Below, piece by piece: positions 1-7,239 of a stretch of 17,031 nt of DNA. The position numbers were made by a program, and so were the translations under genes. The notes below the pieces were generated by a model. The model was not told the origin of the DNA and made no database searches. It saw only the letters and a program-made list of their open reading frames with translations. How positions within the stretch are numbered: position 1 is the stretch's first letter; each line of letters opens with the position of its first letter. The stretch is from UBA2329 sp964577215 (GTDB taxonomy: Bacteria > Bacteroidota > Bacteroidia > Chitinophagales > Saprospiraceae): positions 1 through 17,031 of the forward strand of contig CAZNYK010000090.1 in NCBI GenBank assembly GCA_964577215.1. Reading direction: 5' to 3'.

Positions 1-74
1 CACCCTCCTTCCCACGCCTGTGGCGCGGTACGGCGGGTGAAATCAGCACACCAGCAAATTATCACATCAGCACA
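1..74 (+). repeat. Interspersed repeat, left copy: ~39-bp head plus 8-bp-period array
   Basis: Positions 1-39 align without gaps to the reverse complement of 2171-2209, with 29 of 39 bases identical by my count, including the shared core TACGGCGGGT. Both copies then continue AAATCA. In this copy the head is followed by four 8-bp units at 43-50, 51-58, 59-66 and 67-74 (TCAGCACA, CCAGCAAA, TTATCACA, TCAGCACA). The last base of the fourth unit is the A of the hydrolase ATG at 74, so the array occupies the usual ribosome-binding region. The left end may be cut by the window edge. The mobility mechanism is unknown. Confidence 0.7.
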
Positions 75-763
75 TGTCCCTCCAAATCATCGCCTTCGAC
101 GCCGACGACACCCTCTGGGTGAACGAGCCGAACTTCCAGGAAGCCGAGCGCAGGTTCTGCGAACTGCTCGAAGACTTCCTGCCGCATCACACCGTATCGC
201 GGGAACTGCTCAAAGCCGAGGTCGCCAACCTGCCCTTGTACGGTTACGGGGTGAAGAGTTTCATGCTCTCCATGATAGAGACGGCTATGAGCGTGACGGC
301 AAAAACCGTGAGTTTGGATGTGATAGAAAAAGCCATCCAGTTCGGCAGGGAACTGCTGGAGAAACCCGTGGAATTGCTCGATGGGGTAGAGGAGGTGCTC
401 ACTGCGCTCAACGGCCGCTACCGCTTGGTGATGGCCACCAAAGGCGATCTGCTCGACCAGGAGCGCAAACTCAAAAAGTCCGGGCTGGAGCGTTTTTTCC
501 ACCACATCGAGATCATGTCGGATAAAAGGGAAAGCGACTACCTCAAGCTGATCGGCAGGTTGGACATCCGCCCGCACGAATTCCTCATGATCGGCAATTC
601 CATCAAATCCGACGTGCTGCCTGTATTGGCCATTGGTGGGCACGGCATCCACGTGCCCTACCACACCACCTGGGAGCACGAAAAAGTGGAGGTACAAATT
701 GACAATCCGAGGTTCCGGCAGGTGGAGCATATTAGGGGAATATTGCCATTTTTGCTGCCATGA
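74..763 (+). CDS. HAD-superfamily hydrolase, probably a phosphatase
   Basis: This 229-aa protein has the haloacid dehalogenase motifs in order. Motif I is FDADDTLW, with nucleophile Asp9 and acid/base Asp11 (DxDxT). Motif II is Thr122 in MATKGD. Motif III is probably Lys151. Motif IV is IGNSIKSD, with Asp180 as a metal ligand. Residues ~15-100 form a helical insert between motifs I and II, as in the C1-capped phosphatase-like HAD group. The protein is expected to be cytoplasmic and to hydrolyse a small phosphorylated metabolite, but the substrate cannot be read from sequence. The ATG at 74 directly abuts an 8-bp repeat array and places motif I at the expected distance from the N terminus. There is no signal peptide. 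The downstream toxin-antitoxin pair is on the same strand about 95 bp away and is probably independent. Confidence 0.88.
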   Translation: MSLQIIAFDADDTLWVNEPNFQEAERRFCELLEDFLPHHTVSRELLKAEVANLPLYGYGVKSFMLSMIETAMSVTAKTVSLDVIEKAIQFGRELLEKPVELLDGVEEVLTALNGRYRLVMATKGDLLDQERKLKKSGLERFFHHIEIMSDKRESDYLKLIGRLDIRPHEFLMIGNSIKSDVLPVLAIGGHGIHVPYHTTWEHEKVEVQIDNPRFRQVEHIRGILPFLLP

Positions 764-858
764 GCACTTTACTTCCAGGCTGCGGCATAGCGATGCGCCG
801 ACAATGGAAACCATTTCATAGATTTCGGATGTTTTTACTTCATCAACTCTCAAGAATT

Positions 859-1104
859 ATGACCGAGCAGATGTTCCTAAAGGAATTTGGCAAAATGCCC
901 GAAAATGTGAAACAAGAACTCCTTGCATTCTTCGATTTTCTTGTCAATAAACACAAACTCCAATTGACTACCCAGGTCGAAGGCCAAAACAATGGCGCCG
1001 GGAACCAGGGCACTGCTCCAAAAGCCGGCTTCCTGAAAGGCACTTTCACTATGGCGGAAGATTTTGACGCTCCTCTTGAAGATTTCAAAGAGTACATGGA
1101 ATGA
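859..1104 (+). CDS. DUF2281-type antitoxin (partner of PIN toxin)
   Basis: This 81-aa protein has an N-terminal helical part (EQMFLKEFGKMPENVKQELL) and a C-terminal tail ending GFLKGTFTMAEDFDAPLEDFKEYME. That tail is characteristic of DUF2281-family antitoxins, which bind and block PIN-domain RNases. I chose the ATG at 859. An in-frame ATG at 760 overlaps the hydrolase stop, but it would add 33 residues that look unrelated to the family. The stop overlaps the toxin start by four bases (ATGA), the usual translational coupling in type II pairs. The pair is probably autoregulated, although no operator could be identified. Local base composition is clearly lower in GC than the flanking genes, which suggests acquisition as a module. 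Confidence 0.82.
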   Translation: MTEQMFLKEFGKMPENVKQELLAFFDFLVNKHKLQLTTQVEGQNNGAGNQGTAPKAGFLKGTFTMAEDFDAPLEDFKEYME

Positions 1105-1484
1105 ACCTACTTTTAGACACCCATGCCCTGATCTGGTTTGCAGAAGCGGATAATAGACTTAGCTCCAAAGCCAAGGATGCTATTGAATTACAATCCAATG
1201 TCCGCTTTGTTAGTATTGCTTCCTTTTGGGAAATGGCTATCAAGGCCAGTCTCGGGAAACTGAACCTGTCCCGTCCCCTTGCTGATATTATCACCGAAAC
1301 TGAAGCCAATGGTTTTGACCTACTGCCCGTGACTTCAAGTCATGTACTCTGCATAGAAAAGCTACCCTATCTACATAGGGATCCATTTGACCGGGTACTT
1401 GTTTGCCAAGCTAACACAGAGAATTTAGTGCTGGTCAGTAACGAGGCTCTATTCGATTCGTATGGCGTTACGAGGCTGTGGTAG
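1101..1484 (+). CDS. PIN-domain toxin, VapC-like RNase
   Basis: This 127-aa protein fits the size of small PIN toxins. The Mg-binding acidic residues are visible: Asp6 in LLLDTHALIWF, Glu44 in SFWEMAIK, and Asp94/Asp97 in HRDPFDRVLVCQA. Further acidic positions lie in the C-terminal VSNEALFDSYGV segment. The LDTHALIW opening and DPFDR motif are typical of the PIN group paired with DUF2281 antitoxins. It is expected to cleave RNA when free of antitoxin; the target is unknown. It starts inside the antitoxin stop codon (ATGA overlap). GC is about 47% in a 60-base sample (1201-1260) against about 67% in the next gene (1741-1800), supporting independent acquisition. All key residues look intact, so it is probably functional. 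Confidence 0.87.
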   Translation: MNLLLDTHALIWFAEADNRLSSKAKDAIELQSNVRFVSIASFWEMAIKASLGKLNLSRPLADIITETEANGFDLLPVTSSHVLCIEKLPYLHRDPFDRVLVCQANTENLVLVSNEALFDSYGVTRLW

Positions 1485-1527
1485 TCTTGGTCCTCGTGTT
1501 ACAAACCTCCGTGAATGTTATGTTGAT

Positions 1528-2151
1528 ATGAAACGAACGATAAAGATTGACTCCTGGCCGCGCAAAGAGCACTACCTCTTCTTCAAAGACTTTGACGAGC
1601 CGTTCTTCGGCATCACTGCGCAGGTGGACTGCACCGGCGCCCGGCATGCCTCCCTGCGCGAAGGCCACTCGTTTTTCCTCTCGTACCTGCACAAGGCACT
1701 TACTGCAGCGAATGAAACCGAGGCTTTCCGCATCCGCATCGAAGAGGAGGAAGTGGTGATGTACGACCGCATCCACGCCTCGCCGACTGTCGGCCGCCCG
1801 GACGGCACCTTCGGCTTTGCTTACATGGACTACCATCCCGACTTTGAGACCTTCGCAGCCGCAGCGCAGCAGGAGATCAAGCGGGTACAAGGCATGAGCG
1901 GCCTCTGTCTCGGCGATGAAAAACCCGACGTAATTCATTTTTCTTCCATTCCCTGGATACATTTCAGCGATATATCCCACGCCCGCCATTTGGCCTTGCG
2001 GGATTCGGTACCAAAGATTACCTTTGGCAAAATGATCGAGCAAAACGAGCGATACGTAATGCCGGTTTCCGTTCATGCGCATCACGGGCTGATGGATGCC
2101 TGGCATGTGGGGCTGTTTTTGGAGCGGTTTGTTGATTTGCTGATGGGTTGA
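1528..2151 (+). CDS. Chloramphenicol acetyltransferase-like acyltransferase
   Basis: This 207-aa protein resembles the trimeric CAT family. An early segment reads FDEPFFGITAQVD, a central one IPWIHFS (residues ~141-147, equivalent to the substrate-pocket PW..FT/S region of CAT), and the active-site segment is HHGLMDAWH. His186 corresponds to the catalytic histidine and Asp190 to the structural aspartate. The classical motif is HHxxxDG; here the glycine is Ala191. The ATG at 1528 is preferred over 1462 because the extra residues overlap the toxin gene and have no family resemblance. The last residues (VDLLMG) and the stop are encoded by an 8-bp tandem array. Many Bacteroidota carry such CAT-like genes without proven resistance, so the natural acyl acceptor is uncertain. 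Confidence 0.85.
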   Translation: MKRTIKIDSWPRKEHYLFFKDFDEPFFGITAQVDCTGARHASLREGHSFFLSYLHKALTAANETEAFRIRIEEEEVVMYDRIHASPTVGRPDGTFGFAYMDYHPDFETFAAAAQQEIKRVQGMSGLCLGDEKPDVIHFSSIPWIHFSDISHARHLALRDSVPKITFGKMIEQNERYVMPVSVHAHHGLMDAWHVGLFLERFVDLLMG

Positions 2152-2223
2152 TGTGCTGATGGGTTGATTTTACCCGCCGTAGTGAGCCGCAGGTGCGCAA
2201 AGGGGGGTGTGCTGATTTGCTAA
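2128..2223 (-). repeat. Interspersed repeat, right inverted copy with 8-bp-period array
   Basis: Five consecutive 8-bp units occupy 2128-2167: TTTGTTGA, TTTGCTGA, TGGGTTGA, TGTGCTGA, TGGGTTGA. They are followed by the inverted head (2171-2209) that matches positions 1-39, and then by two more units at 2208-2223 (TGTGCTGA, TTTGCTAA). Relative to the left copy the element is inverted, so the array side faces the enclosed genes at both ends. The array overlaps the last codons and stop of the acetyltransferase-like gene. No coding sequence is seen in 2152-2286. Confidence 0.72.
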
Positions 2224-2273
2224 ATGAACTGCGAAGCAGATTACGCCGAAGACAATGAACTGCAAAGCAGATT
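2223..2273 (+). repeat. Two direct copies of a ~20-bp element, 31-bp period
   Basis: AATGAACTGCGAAGCAGATT at 2223-2242 recurs at 2254-2273 with one base changed (G to A in the centre). Each copy contains the small inverted repeat CTGC-NAA-GCAG. The pair lies just upstream of the asparaginase start (2287) and adjoins the end of the previous repeat. It contains in-frame ATG codons that lengthen the asparaginase frame artificially. Confidence 0.7.
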
Positions 2274-2286
2274 TAATAAGTGTACC

Positions 2287-3318
2287 ATGAAAATACCTTC
2301 CATTCTCCTTTTCTGTACCCTCGCCCTGACTATGGGTTGTAATCCAAAACCTTCAGCGACAACAGGCGCCGCATCACCGGAGCGAGCGGAATACGCCCTC
2401 GTCATCCACGGCGGGGCGGGCACCATACGCCGCGAGAATATGACGCCGGAGCGGGAAGCCGCCTACCTGGCAGCGCTCAACGAAGCCTTGGATATTGGGG
2501 AACGCATGTTGCAAAACGGCTCAAGCGCAATGGATGCCGTAGAGGCAGTGATCGTTTACCTGGAGGATGTGCCGTTGTTTAATGCCGGTAAAGGCGCCGT
2601 ATTCACCAACGACGGCAGAAACGAGTTGGATGCTTCTTTCATGGATGGCGCTACCCTCGAAGCGGGAGCGGTGGCGGGGGTTACGATCGTAAAAAACCCC
2701 ATACGCCTGGCAAGGGCCGTGATGGAAAAATCGGTACATGTGATGATGGCCGGCCGGGGCGCCGAGTTGTTTGCCATAGAGCAGGGGTTGGATACCGTTC
2801 CGCCCGATTACTTTTTCACCCAGGACCGCTGGGAGGGCCTGCAACGCGCCATAGACCGGGAGAACAAGTCCTCCGGATCGCTTTTGCTCTCCGGGGATGA
2901 CTCCAAATTCGGTACCGTAGGTTGTGTTGCATTGGACAAAAGCGGCAACATTGCAGCAGGCACCTCTACCGGCGGCATGACCAACAAGCGCTACGGCCGC
3001 ATCGGCGATGCGCCCATCATCGGAGCGGGAACCTACGCCAACAACGCCACCTGCGGCGTATCCGGTACCGGGCACGGGGAGTATTTCATCCGCTACACCG
3101 TAGCGCACGATGTGTCGGCCCTGATGGAGTACAAGGGCATGTCGCTTGCCGAGGCGGCCGACCTTGTAGTGAACAAAAAACTCAAGGACGCAGGCGGCGA
3201 AGGCGGCCTCATCGCGTTGGACAAAAACGGCAATGTGGCCATGCCGTTCAATTCTGAGGGCATGTACCGGGGCTATGCCCGGCCGGGCCGGCGTGAAGTG
3301 GGAATTTATGGAAACTGA
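2287..3318 (+). CDS. Isoaspartyl peptidase / plant-type L-asparaginase, probable lipoprotein
   Basis: This 343-aa protein belongs to the Ntn-hydrolase family that cleaves isoaspartyl dipeptides and/or L-asparagine. Visible family signatures are VIHGGAG near the N terminus, GSSAMDAVEA, FNAGKGAVFTNDG, the autocleavage site FGTVGCVALD, STGGMTNKRYGRIGD and GTGHGEYFIR. The nucleophile should be Thr210, exposed by cleavage after Gly209. The first 18 residues form a hydrophobic signal ending LTMGC, so Cys18 is a plausible lipidation site, although Thr at -3 is not the strict lipobox. This puts the enzyme in the periplasm or outer membrane, unlike cytoplasmic relatives. I chose the ATG at 2287 because it starts the signal peptide; upstream codons lie in a repeat. 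It is 39 bp from the next receptor gene and probably co-transcribed. Confidence 0.9.
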   Translation: MKIPSILLFCTLALTMGCNPKPSATTGAASPERAEYALVIHGGAGTIRRENMTPEREAAYLAALNEALDIGERMLQNGSSAMDAVEAVIVYLEDVPLFNAGKGAVFTNDGRNELDASFMDGATLEAGAVAGVTIVKNPIRLARAVMEKSVHVMMAGRGAELFAIEQGLDTVPPDYFFTQDRWEGLQRAIDRENKSSGSLLLSGDDSKFGTVGCVALDKSGNIAAGTSTGGMTNKRYGRIGDAPIIGAGTYANNATCGVSGTGHGEYFIRYTVAHDVSALMEYKGMSLAEAADLVVNKKLKDAGGEGGLIALDKNGNVAMPFNSEGMYRGYARPGRREVGIYGN

Positions 3319-3357
3319 TGTTCGGCCAGCGTCATCATTGATGATAAAATGACCTGA

Positions 3358-6132
3358 ATGAGGGAAATACGGCTGATTTGTGCGGTAAGTGCGATACTGC
3401 TTTTTGTGCTTTCCCCGGGTGTTGTTGCTCAGCCTGAAGGGGATACCACGCGCAGGCAGCCCGTAGCTCTTAATGAAGTAATCGTCAATGGGGACTATCG
3501 GGGCATCGGGCTGGTTGATTTGTTGTCCATTTGGCAGGAGCGTTTTGATGTGCGATTCTATTTTGATCCGGAAATAGTGCCTCAGTACAAAGTCTATCTC
3601 CAGTTTAAGGATGAACGCTTTTACACTGCACTGCGGAAGGCGCTTGCAGGTAATAATTTGGCATTCAGCTTATTGGATTCGAAGAAGATCATCATTGCCC
3701 CCCGGCAAAGCCTCACTGCGGCCTATGCCCGGAGCATCGCCGCAGGGTGGGATTCCGGCCGCTACACCTGGCCCGGCCGCAATCTGGCCGTTGAAACATC
3801 GCTGCGTTTTGGGGCGCCTTCGGCAGCGATGGCGCGATCTTTCCTTTTTCAGGGACGCCTGTTGGACGAGCAAACCCGGGAAGCCGTCGTTGGCGCCACG
3901 ATGTTGGTAAAATCCACACAATACGGAATTGCCACAGACGCAGAGGGGCGTTTTGAGTTGTCCTTACCACCCGGAAAACATGAGATACAGATACAATCCA
4001 TTGGTTATCGCGCACTGAATCTTCAATTAGAGTTGTACAAAGACGCACAGGCCGAGATTGAGATGGAGCCATTTGTAATGAATCTGAACGAAGTGATCGT
4101 AAGTGCCACCCATGCCGATGCCAATGTGCGCTCCACTCAAATCGGGGTGGAAAACCTGAGCGTAAAAACCATTCGCGATCTGCCGTCTTTGCTGGGTGAA
4201 CCTGATTTGATCAGAGGGCTTGAGACGCTGGCGGGCGTCTCCACAGCAGGAGAGGGGGCGCCGGGTTTCAATGTGCGTGGTGGCAATATTGACCAAAATC
4301 TGGTTCTTCAGGACGGCGCACCGTTCTTCAATACTGCCCATGCGTTGGGCTTCTATTCAGTTTTCAATACAGACCTCATCAGTAATGTCGCTTTGTACAA
4401 AGGCTCTGTGCCTGCGCAGTTCGGCGGGCGTACCTCCAGTGTGCTGGACGTGCAATTGCGCGAGGGCAACTATCAGGAATACCACGGCGGCGGGGGAATT
4501 GGCCTGGCTTATGGCCGTCTCCATGTAGAAGGCCCGCTCTGGCGCAACAAGGTGTCGGTTATCGCTGCGCTGCGTACTTCTTATTCCAACTGGATGCTCA
4601 AATTGGTGCGCAATTACGCAGTGCGAACGAGCGCCATTCGCTTTTTCGACTTTACAGCCAAAATCAGCGCCAAACTCAGCGAGCGCCAAACGCTGAGCCT
4701 CACCCTTTTTCAGAGCGGCGATTATTTCAGGTATTCCAACGAATTCGGTTACGAGTGGTCCAACCGAAATGCTGCTCTTGCCTGGAACGTACTCTTTTCC
4801 AACCGGCTATCTTCTGCCTTCAAAGCTATAGCCGGCACTTATTCAGGAAGCCTTTTTGAAGAGGCCGGGGCCGATGGGTCGAGGCTGGGGAATGGGCTGA
4901 CGACGATTACGCTGCGGGAGAATATCTTTTTTCAACCCAACACCCGCTGGCAGTACATGGCGGGCGGAGAAGTAACGCGCTACCTGCCGGAAGAGGAACG
5001 CATCGAGCCTTATGGCCTTGGGTCCCTGGTGGCCCCTGCGTCGGTGGGAAAAGACCGCGGCGATGAGTGGGCGGCATTCGTTCAGACGGAGGGCAAAATT
5101 TCCGACCGTTTTTCTATTTCGGCGGGACTTCGTTATTCCGGCTTTTTGCAACGCGGACCGCGAACCGTTTACGAATACGTGCCGGGCCGGCCCAGAACGG
5201 TTGGCTCTATCATTGGAGCCCAAAATTACAAAGATAACGCCGTGATTCAGTCTTATGGCGGATGGGAGCCGCGTTTCTCTGTCAAGTGGCAATTATCCAA
5301 CGAGCGCTCTGTCAAGGCGGGTTACAGTTTGATGCGGCAGTACATTCATCTCATCTCCAATACGGCAGCGGCTACTCCGGTAGATATATGGCAGGTGAGC
5401 GGTCGGCACATCCGCCCGCAGGTAGCTCATTTGTATGCCTTGGGCTACTTCCACAATTTTCAAAAAAACCTCTGGCAGCTTTCCTTTGAGACCTACTATA
5501 AAGCATCGGAAGGGACGCTGACTTACAAAGAAATACCTCAACTGTTGCTCAATGAATATTTGGAAACCGAGCTACTGAATGCACAGGGTCAAGCCTACGG
5601 CGCGGAATTTACCCTGCGTAAGACTTCCGGGGGTTGGAGCGGTCAACTTACATATGCCTGGTCGCGCAGCCGTTTGAAAACCCGCGATGCATTCCCGTCA
5701 GAAACCATCAATGGGGGGGCGTGGTTTCCGTCCAATTTTGACCAGCCGCACCAGGTCAACATTCAGCTGAAGCGCCAGTTGAACCCCGTACATACCTTTT
5801 CAATGGGCTTCTCCTATCGAACCGGCAGGCCGTTTACCACTCCGGAAGCCGGTTACAGCGTGAGCGGAGTGGCGGTTTCACATTATTCGCTGCGCAATCA
5901 GGGGCGTATCCCTGATTACCACCGGCTCGATATCAGCTATGCGGCGGATAAATCTGCAATCAAAGAAAAGGGATACCGGAGCAACTTCACCATATCAATT
6001 TACAATTTGTATGCACGGAGAAATGCTTTTTCCGTGTTTTACAAACGCAATGAATTCAATCAGCAGCGAACGTATCGCTTGGCGGTGATAGGTACGGTAC
6101 TGCCGGCTATTTCTTACAGCTTTATTTTCTGA
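3358..6132 (+). CDS. TonB-dependent receptor with STN and carboxypeptidase-like domains
   Basis: This 924-aa outer-membrane receptor opens with a signal peptide (cleavage likely after VVA, residue ~24). A secretin/TonB short N-terminal (STN) domain follows at ~52-115. A carboxypeptidase-D regulatory-like beta-sandwich lies at ~162-240. The plug at ~265-375 contains GFNVRGGNIDQNLVLQDGAPFFN and FGGRTSSVLDVQLREGN. The 22-strand barrel should fill the rest, ending in Phe as outer-membrane barrels usually do. It should import a ligand using TonB-ExbBD energy. STN domains often relay signals to FecR-type anti-sigma factors, but none is encoded here. LNEVIV appears twice, at ~38-43 and ~243-248. It overlaps the next gene by one base (TGATG), so the two are translationally coupled. 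The substrate is unknown. Confidence 0.93.
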   Translation: MREIRLICAVSAILLFVLSPGVVAQPEGDTTRRQPVALNEVIVNGDYRGIGLVDLLSIWQERFDVRFYFDPEIVPQYKVYLQFKDERFYTALRKALAGNNLAFSLLDSKKIIIAPRQSLTAAYARSIAAGWDSGRYTWPGRNLAVETSLRFGAPSAAMARSFLFQGRLLDEQTREAVVGATMLVKSTQYGIATDAEGRFELSLPPGKHEIQIQSIGYRALNLQLELYKDAQAEIEMEPFVMNLNEVIVSATHADANVRSTQIGVENLSVKTIRDLPSLLGEPDLIRGLETLAGVSTAGEGAPGFNVRGGNIDQNLVLQDGAPFFNTAHALGFYSVFNTDLISNVALYKGSVPAQFGGRTSSVLDVQLREGNYQEYHGGGGIGLAYGRLHVEGPLWRNKVSVIAALRTSYSNWMLKLVRNYAVRTSAIRFFDFTAKISAKLSERQTLSLTLFQSGDYFRYSNEFGYEWSNRNAALAWNVLFSNRLSSAFKAIAGTYSGSLFEEAGADGSRLGNGLTTITLRENIFFQPNTRWQYMAGGEVTRYLPEEERIEPYGLGSLVAPASVGKDRGDEWAAFVQTEGKISDRFSISAGLRYSGFLQRGPRTVYEYVPGRPRTVGSIIGAQNYKDNAVIQSYGGWEPRFSVKWQLSNERSVKAGYSLMRQYIHLISNTAAATPVDIWQVSGRHIRPQVAHLYALGYFHNFQKNLWQLSFETYYKASEGTLTYKEIPQLLLNEYLETELLNAQGQAYGAEFTLRKTSGGWSGQLTYAWSRSRLKTRDAFPSETINGGAWFPSNFDQPHQVNIQLKRQLNPVHTFSMGFSYRTGRPFTTPEAGYSVSGVAVSHYSLRNQGRIPDYHRLDISYAADKSAIKEKGYRSNFTISIYNLYARRNAFSVFYKRNEFNQQRTYRLAVIGTVLPAISYSFIF

Positions 6133-7196
6133 TGAACAACTCCGTAATAATTGAAAAAATGCCTCGACCTTACAAATGGATACATCTGTTTCTTGGGCCG
6201 GCGTTGGCAATCGGATGCAGTTCCTGTATTGATGTGCTCGAATTTAAGCCGGTACAAACAGCCAGTTTACTGGTGGTGGATGGCAAATTGGACACTTCGT
6301 CTGAGCCTCAGATGCTTCGATTGTCAGAAACAGCGCCGGTAGGAAGGATTGCCAATTTTCCGCCCGTGACAGGCGCCATAATCACCTTGCGGGACGATTT
6401 GGGCAACGAACAAAACTACGCCGAAACAGAACCTGGCGAGTATGTTTTGGATGGCGCTGCTATGAACACCACCCCCGGACGAACCTACATCCTGCGCATT
6501 GAGGTCAACGACAAGGTGTACGAATCAACGCCTGAAACCATGCCCGAACCTGTTCGGCCGGACAGTAGTTTTTCGCTGGTCTCTGACCAAAAGTACGTGT
6601 CCATTTATTCCAGTATTGCCATTCCGTCGGATGTGGCGCGCGGGCCCTTCCTGAAGTGGCGTATTGACTATGTTTATCAGTTGTCTGAATTTTTTTGTCA
6701 TCCGCTCGATCCCACCAATATTTGCTATGTGCAGCAGTATTTTGACAATCGCCTGCTGCCGATTTTTGACGGGAGTTTGTTGGCGCGAGGAGAAACCGCC
6801 CGGCCATTTGTGGCCCGCCGGGAAGCGGACAAAACCTTTGGAGAAGTTGTTTTTTTCAATGTGTATCAGGAAACCCTTACTCCTGATGCCTATACTTACT
6901 GGGATAAAATTTCGCGTGTACTCACCCAGACTGGCAGTTTGTTTGACGCCCCTCCGGGCGCAGTTCGAGGAAATGTATTTAATGTCGATCAACCGGAAGA
7001 ACAGGTACTCGGTTATTTCTATGCGGCGCCTGAAGATACGACGCGCGTGAAGGTCATTGCTTCTGATTTTTCGCCTTTTCGGATCAATCCTTATTGCGGA
7101 GCACCGGGTTTTCCGCCATTTCCTTTTCCGGGAGAATGTTGCAATTGCACCATCCTCCCCAATGCAAGCCTGATCGCACCGCCCTACTGGAGGTGA
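6132..7196 (+). CDS. DUF4249-family outer-membrane lipoprotein, receptor partner
   Basis: The 354-aa protein matches DUF4249 in layout. A signal peptide reaches a Cys pair (Cys29 or Cys32, in GCSSCIDV). An immunoglobulin-like part contains SLLVVDGKLDTSSEPQMLRLSET and GAIITLRDDLGN. The Cys-containing C terminus ends CCNCTILPNASLIAPPYWR. A Met at residue 10 (position 6159) would give a tidier signal peptide and is an equally possible start. These lipoproteins are usually encoded directly after a TonB-dependent receptor and are thought to act like SusD as a surface partner or lid; this is context-based and not proven. The start overlaps the receptor stop by one base. A surface location is inferred. 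The ligand is not deducible. Confidence 0.85.
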   Translation: MNNSVIIEKMPRPYKWIHLFLGPALAIGCSSCIDVLEFKPVQTASLLVVDGKLDTSSEPQMLRLSETAPVGRIANFPPVTGAIITLRDDLGNEQNYAETEPGEYVLDGAAMNTTPGRTYILRIEVNDKVYESTPETMPEPVRPDSSFSLVSDQKYVSIYSSIAIPSDVARGPFLKWRIDYVYQLSEFFCHPLDPTNICYVQQYFDNRLLPIFDGSLLARGETARPFVARREADKTFGEVVFFNVYQETLTPDAYTYWDKISRVLTQTGSLFDAPPGAVRGNVFNVDQPEEQVLGYFYAAPEDTTRVKVIASDFSPFRINPYCGAPGFPPFPFPGECCNCTILPNASLIAPPYWR

Positions 7197-7239
7197 GAAC
7201 CCTGCGTGGATATCTATTTTTGACCCAAAAAAACGGATT

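Noticed and set aside
783..800. Degenerate GCGGCAT...ATGCGCC inverted repeat between the hydrolase and antitoxin
   Set aside because: Only four inner pairs are good; mismatches break the stem.
760..858. Upstream start for the antitoxin overlapping the hydrolase stop
   Set aside because: The extra 33 residues have no family resemblance and lie in a non-coding-looking stretch; the ATG at 859 gives the normal N terminus.
3332..3344. TCATCA-T-TGATGA inverted repeat between the asparaginase and receptor genes
   Set aside because: Six-bp AT-rich arms with a 1-base loop and no T-run; not convincing as a terminator or operator.
7215..7222. TATTTTTG, matching TANNTTTG, 17 bp before the YrdC-family start
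   Set aside because: No TTG/TTTG lies 19-21 bp upstream and the leader would be very short; a chance match is likely in this T-rich stretch.
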